64,000 bases of DNA, from contig CM047425.1 of the NCBI GenBank assembly GCA_026168455.1, forward strand, positions 88,973,580-89,037,579, read 5' to 3'. How positions within the stretch are numbered: the stretch's first letter is position 1; the number at the start of each line of letters is the position of its first letter. The position numbers and the translations under genes were made by a program. Shown here piece after piece: positions 62,139 to 64,000 of this stretch. This DNA is from Theocolax elegans. Its lineage: Eukaryota > Arthropoda > Insecta > Hymenoptera > Cerocephalidae. Below the pieces are notes generated by a model. It was not told the origin of the DNA, did not search any database, and saw nothing but the letters and a program-made list of their open reading frames with translations.

Positions 62139-62318
62139 TTACATGAAATTACGCTTTCGATGAGATGATATACGTACAGTGCCAGTTATACGAATGTAAA
62201 TCATGACGAGTTGAACAACGGAAGTCATAGCAACAGCGAGTGCATATTCCCAACCTTCTTTGACGTAGATACTTACCATTCTCTTACCAACGGCGACAAG
62301 GAAGATCCGTCGAGAAAG
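62139..62318 (-). CDS. Terminal exon of an unidentified membrane protein (partial)
   Basis: The minus-strand frame is open from 62318 to a stop at 62141-62139. It encodes IFLVAVGKRM, then VSIYVKEGWEYALAVAMTSV, then VQLVMIYIRI and a basic end, SSHRKRNFM. The hydrophobic stretch looks like a last transmembrane helix followed by a cytoplasmic basic tail. AATAAA signals read on the minus strand occur just downstream (62096-62115). The acceptor is ambiguous; AG sites near 62276-62280 are candidates. ATG|GTAAGT inside the frame could also act as a donor, giving another splice form. I do not recognise the family; small four-helix proteins (claudin/LHFPL-like) are possible. Confidence 0.42.
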   Translation of the reverse strand, partial: LSRRIFLVAVGKRMVSIYVKEGWEYALAVAMTSVVQLVMIYIRITGTVRISSHRKRNFM

Positions 62319-64000
62319 TCACTATTTATCAAATAATGCAACACAGCGACATCGATTCGACTGTTTTCTTAAATGTTTAAGAATTTTATCGTGTAAAAGG
62401 CCAGGTGCTCTTTTTAACACGACTTATTGAACATAAACAGCTGGGAATCGACAAACATCATTTGAGTAAATAATAACTCTCCCGACGTTTCCTCACGCAA
62501 CACAATCGGGAATTAATATTTTCCAATCGCCGATTTCGTCGTAATCTTATTACGCTAAATCGAACCTGAAAATTCCCAGTTGGACGATAGATTCGGTAGT
62601 ACTCGAAGGAGTTTGGGAATCGTCACTCGTGTTGTGGAAAGGGGTATGGATTATAAGAATGGAAATTAGAAAAGTTGATAGAGCAATAAAAAGTGCGCGA
62701 TGACTGTTGAACAATGTTATATAGATGATGTCAAGGGATGAAGGAACCGAGTTATGAGAAAAAATTTCGGCGTTCCTTTTCCCATTGTCGTATTGTTCGA
62801 TTAAAGGCTTCATTGAATTATCGAGGCCTATATAGCATCAGTGTCGATAAACGTAATACTTCCCTGTAAAAAAAATCCCATAGAACTTACGGATACAGTC
62901 GTAGAAGAATAGAAAATAAATTAAATGAAAAAAAACGTAACTCATGCTAATCAACGAGAACGATTAATTTTGATTTGAAAATACTAATCAAAAGGATAAT
63001 TTCACTTATATTAAAAACGTAACGTTTGAAATTAGAAAACATTCCAATAATTACTTATGAGCGCGTATCAAATAAAAATTGAACAGCTCTACTTGCATTC
63101 ATTCGAATATTTTGGATTTATATTACTTAATGTAATCCTACTTGGTAATTGATAATAAAACAATTTCTTATTATACCTACAAATCGTACCTCATACTTCC
63201 ACGTCATTCTACCATAGGTTCTACCAGATTTCTTGAAAAGAGCTCGATAAATTCTACTCAAAGATTTCGAAAACATAATCATAGTCGTTCGTTGGTTAAT
63301 TCTCTTTTTCTTTACCACGTACATTATAACGTTAAGTCATAAAAGCCAATGTGTAACATACTTATCCTCTTCCCTAAAGAACGTCATTTTCCTTTTTGCA
63401 CGCGCATCTCATACTTTTTATTGTCCCTTACATGGCTATGTAAATCTTGCTTTTGCGCGTGTACCGCCCTTCGTTCGACAAAGTCGAGGTACCAGTATAT
63501 AATATGTATATATCGATAGTTAAAAAGGGAAAACAAAATAACGAGAATCTGGGTCAGGGATTAAGGGTACGTGTATAGAATAGTTATACATATATATTTA
63601 TATATCTATATGTATAATAAGTAAAATAGCGTTTTTTTTTCGCGATTCGCACGTCGCGAGGTCGCTCGAGTTCGTCAACGTAATCTTCTATCGTATTATA
63701 GAGTGTATCTTACAATTACTTTGATGTGTAAGTGTGTACGTGTTTCCCTGTGTATTGTGTTCACGTGTCAGTGAGGTATTTTGGTGACTAAATTATATGA
63801 GTTCTACCGTGTGTTGTATGTATGTTCGTAAGTGTAGGTGTGGGTATACAGGTGTGCGTGTATATGTATACATGCGTGTGTGTGCGAGTGTGTGTTCGTG
63901 CATGCGATGTGTAAAAATCTCGCCTCCATCTTTTCTTTCTCTTGCCGTACATTGATTTCTGATTGGAATATTCTTTCTCGGTTATTATAGAGAATCGTTA
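62319..64000. other. Probable upstream part of the minus-strand gene
   Basis: Contains several unassigned open stretches. One is a minus frame at 62813-62550 with a hydrophobic segment (FIALSTFLISILIIH). Another is a minus segment near 63265-63192 ending in a donor-like TATGAG|GTACGA and reading SGRTYGRMTWKYE. I cannot join these into a gene. The 63360-63720 part is GC-richer and could hold a promoter. 63815-63905 is a GT-rich microsatellite. Confidence 0.3.
63815..63905 (+). repeat. GT-rich microsatellite
   Basis: Imperfect (GT)n with TATG and CGTG interruptions. Confidence 0.85.

Noticed and set aside
1..64000. CRISPR array, bacterial operon or phage-like system
   Set aside because: Spliced animal genes, AT-rich introns and eukaryotic repeats throughout; no regularly spaced direct repeats.

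Overview
The window looks like the nuclear genome of an insect, most likely a hymenopteran. The grounds are an AT-rich background broken by small GC- and CpG-rich islands, short consensus introns, insect-like orthologues, and many small non-autonomous DNA transposons. The order is an inference from composition and protein flavour only. I see no prokaryotic operon, CRISPR array or virus.

Left part (1-13.5 kb), a compact housekeeping block. The 3' exons of an OFD1-like centrosomal LisH/coiled-coil gene (+, 407-1849) meet the 3' end of THOC2 (-, 2403 to about 11.5 kb) tail to tail. THOC2, a THO/TREX mRNA-export subunit, could be resolved into 26 coding exons with intact phases; the exon carrying its start codon is not certain. 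Head to head with it lies RpL31 (+), whose first coding exon (13288-13511) is perfect, but whose remaining coding exon is not visible anywhere downstream.

Middle and right (about 14-59 kb), one large developmental locus. A paired-like homeobox gene of the Phox2 family (+) has a probable 5'UTR exon ending at 20498 in a CpG-rich promoter region. Three coding exons follow (23015-23390, 34277-34470, 58656-59090), separated by introns of 2.5, 10.9 and 24.2 kb. The spliced protein is 334 aa, with a complete homeodomain split by an intron between homeodomain residues 46 and 47. The upstream flank and introns carry GC-rich islands that look like candidate regulatory elements. They also hold at least eight mobile-element remnants: a Penelope-like element with GIY-YIG remnants and a hammerhead-like motif, a 900 bp fold-back, a Tc1/mariner-type MITE, two GGGG-ended TA-insertion elements, two copies of a 140 bp MITE, two hairpin MITEs and a tRNA-derived SINE. 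A 787 bp segment is repeated in tandem with only single-base indels.

Right end (59-64 kb): Phox2 3' flank, then a probable terminal exon of an unidentified membrane protein on the minus strand (stop at 62139), and GC-richer sequence with a GT microsatellite at the edge.

I did not find a convincing new biological system. The observations most worth checking are the truncated RpL31, the indel-only tandem duplication (possible assembly artefact), the Penelope/hammerhead remnant and the TA-insertion elements with iterated internal motifs.
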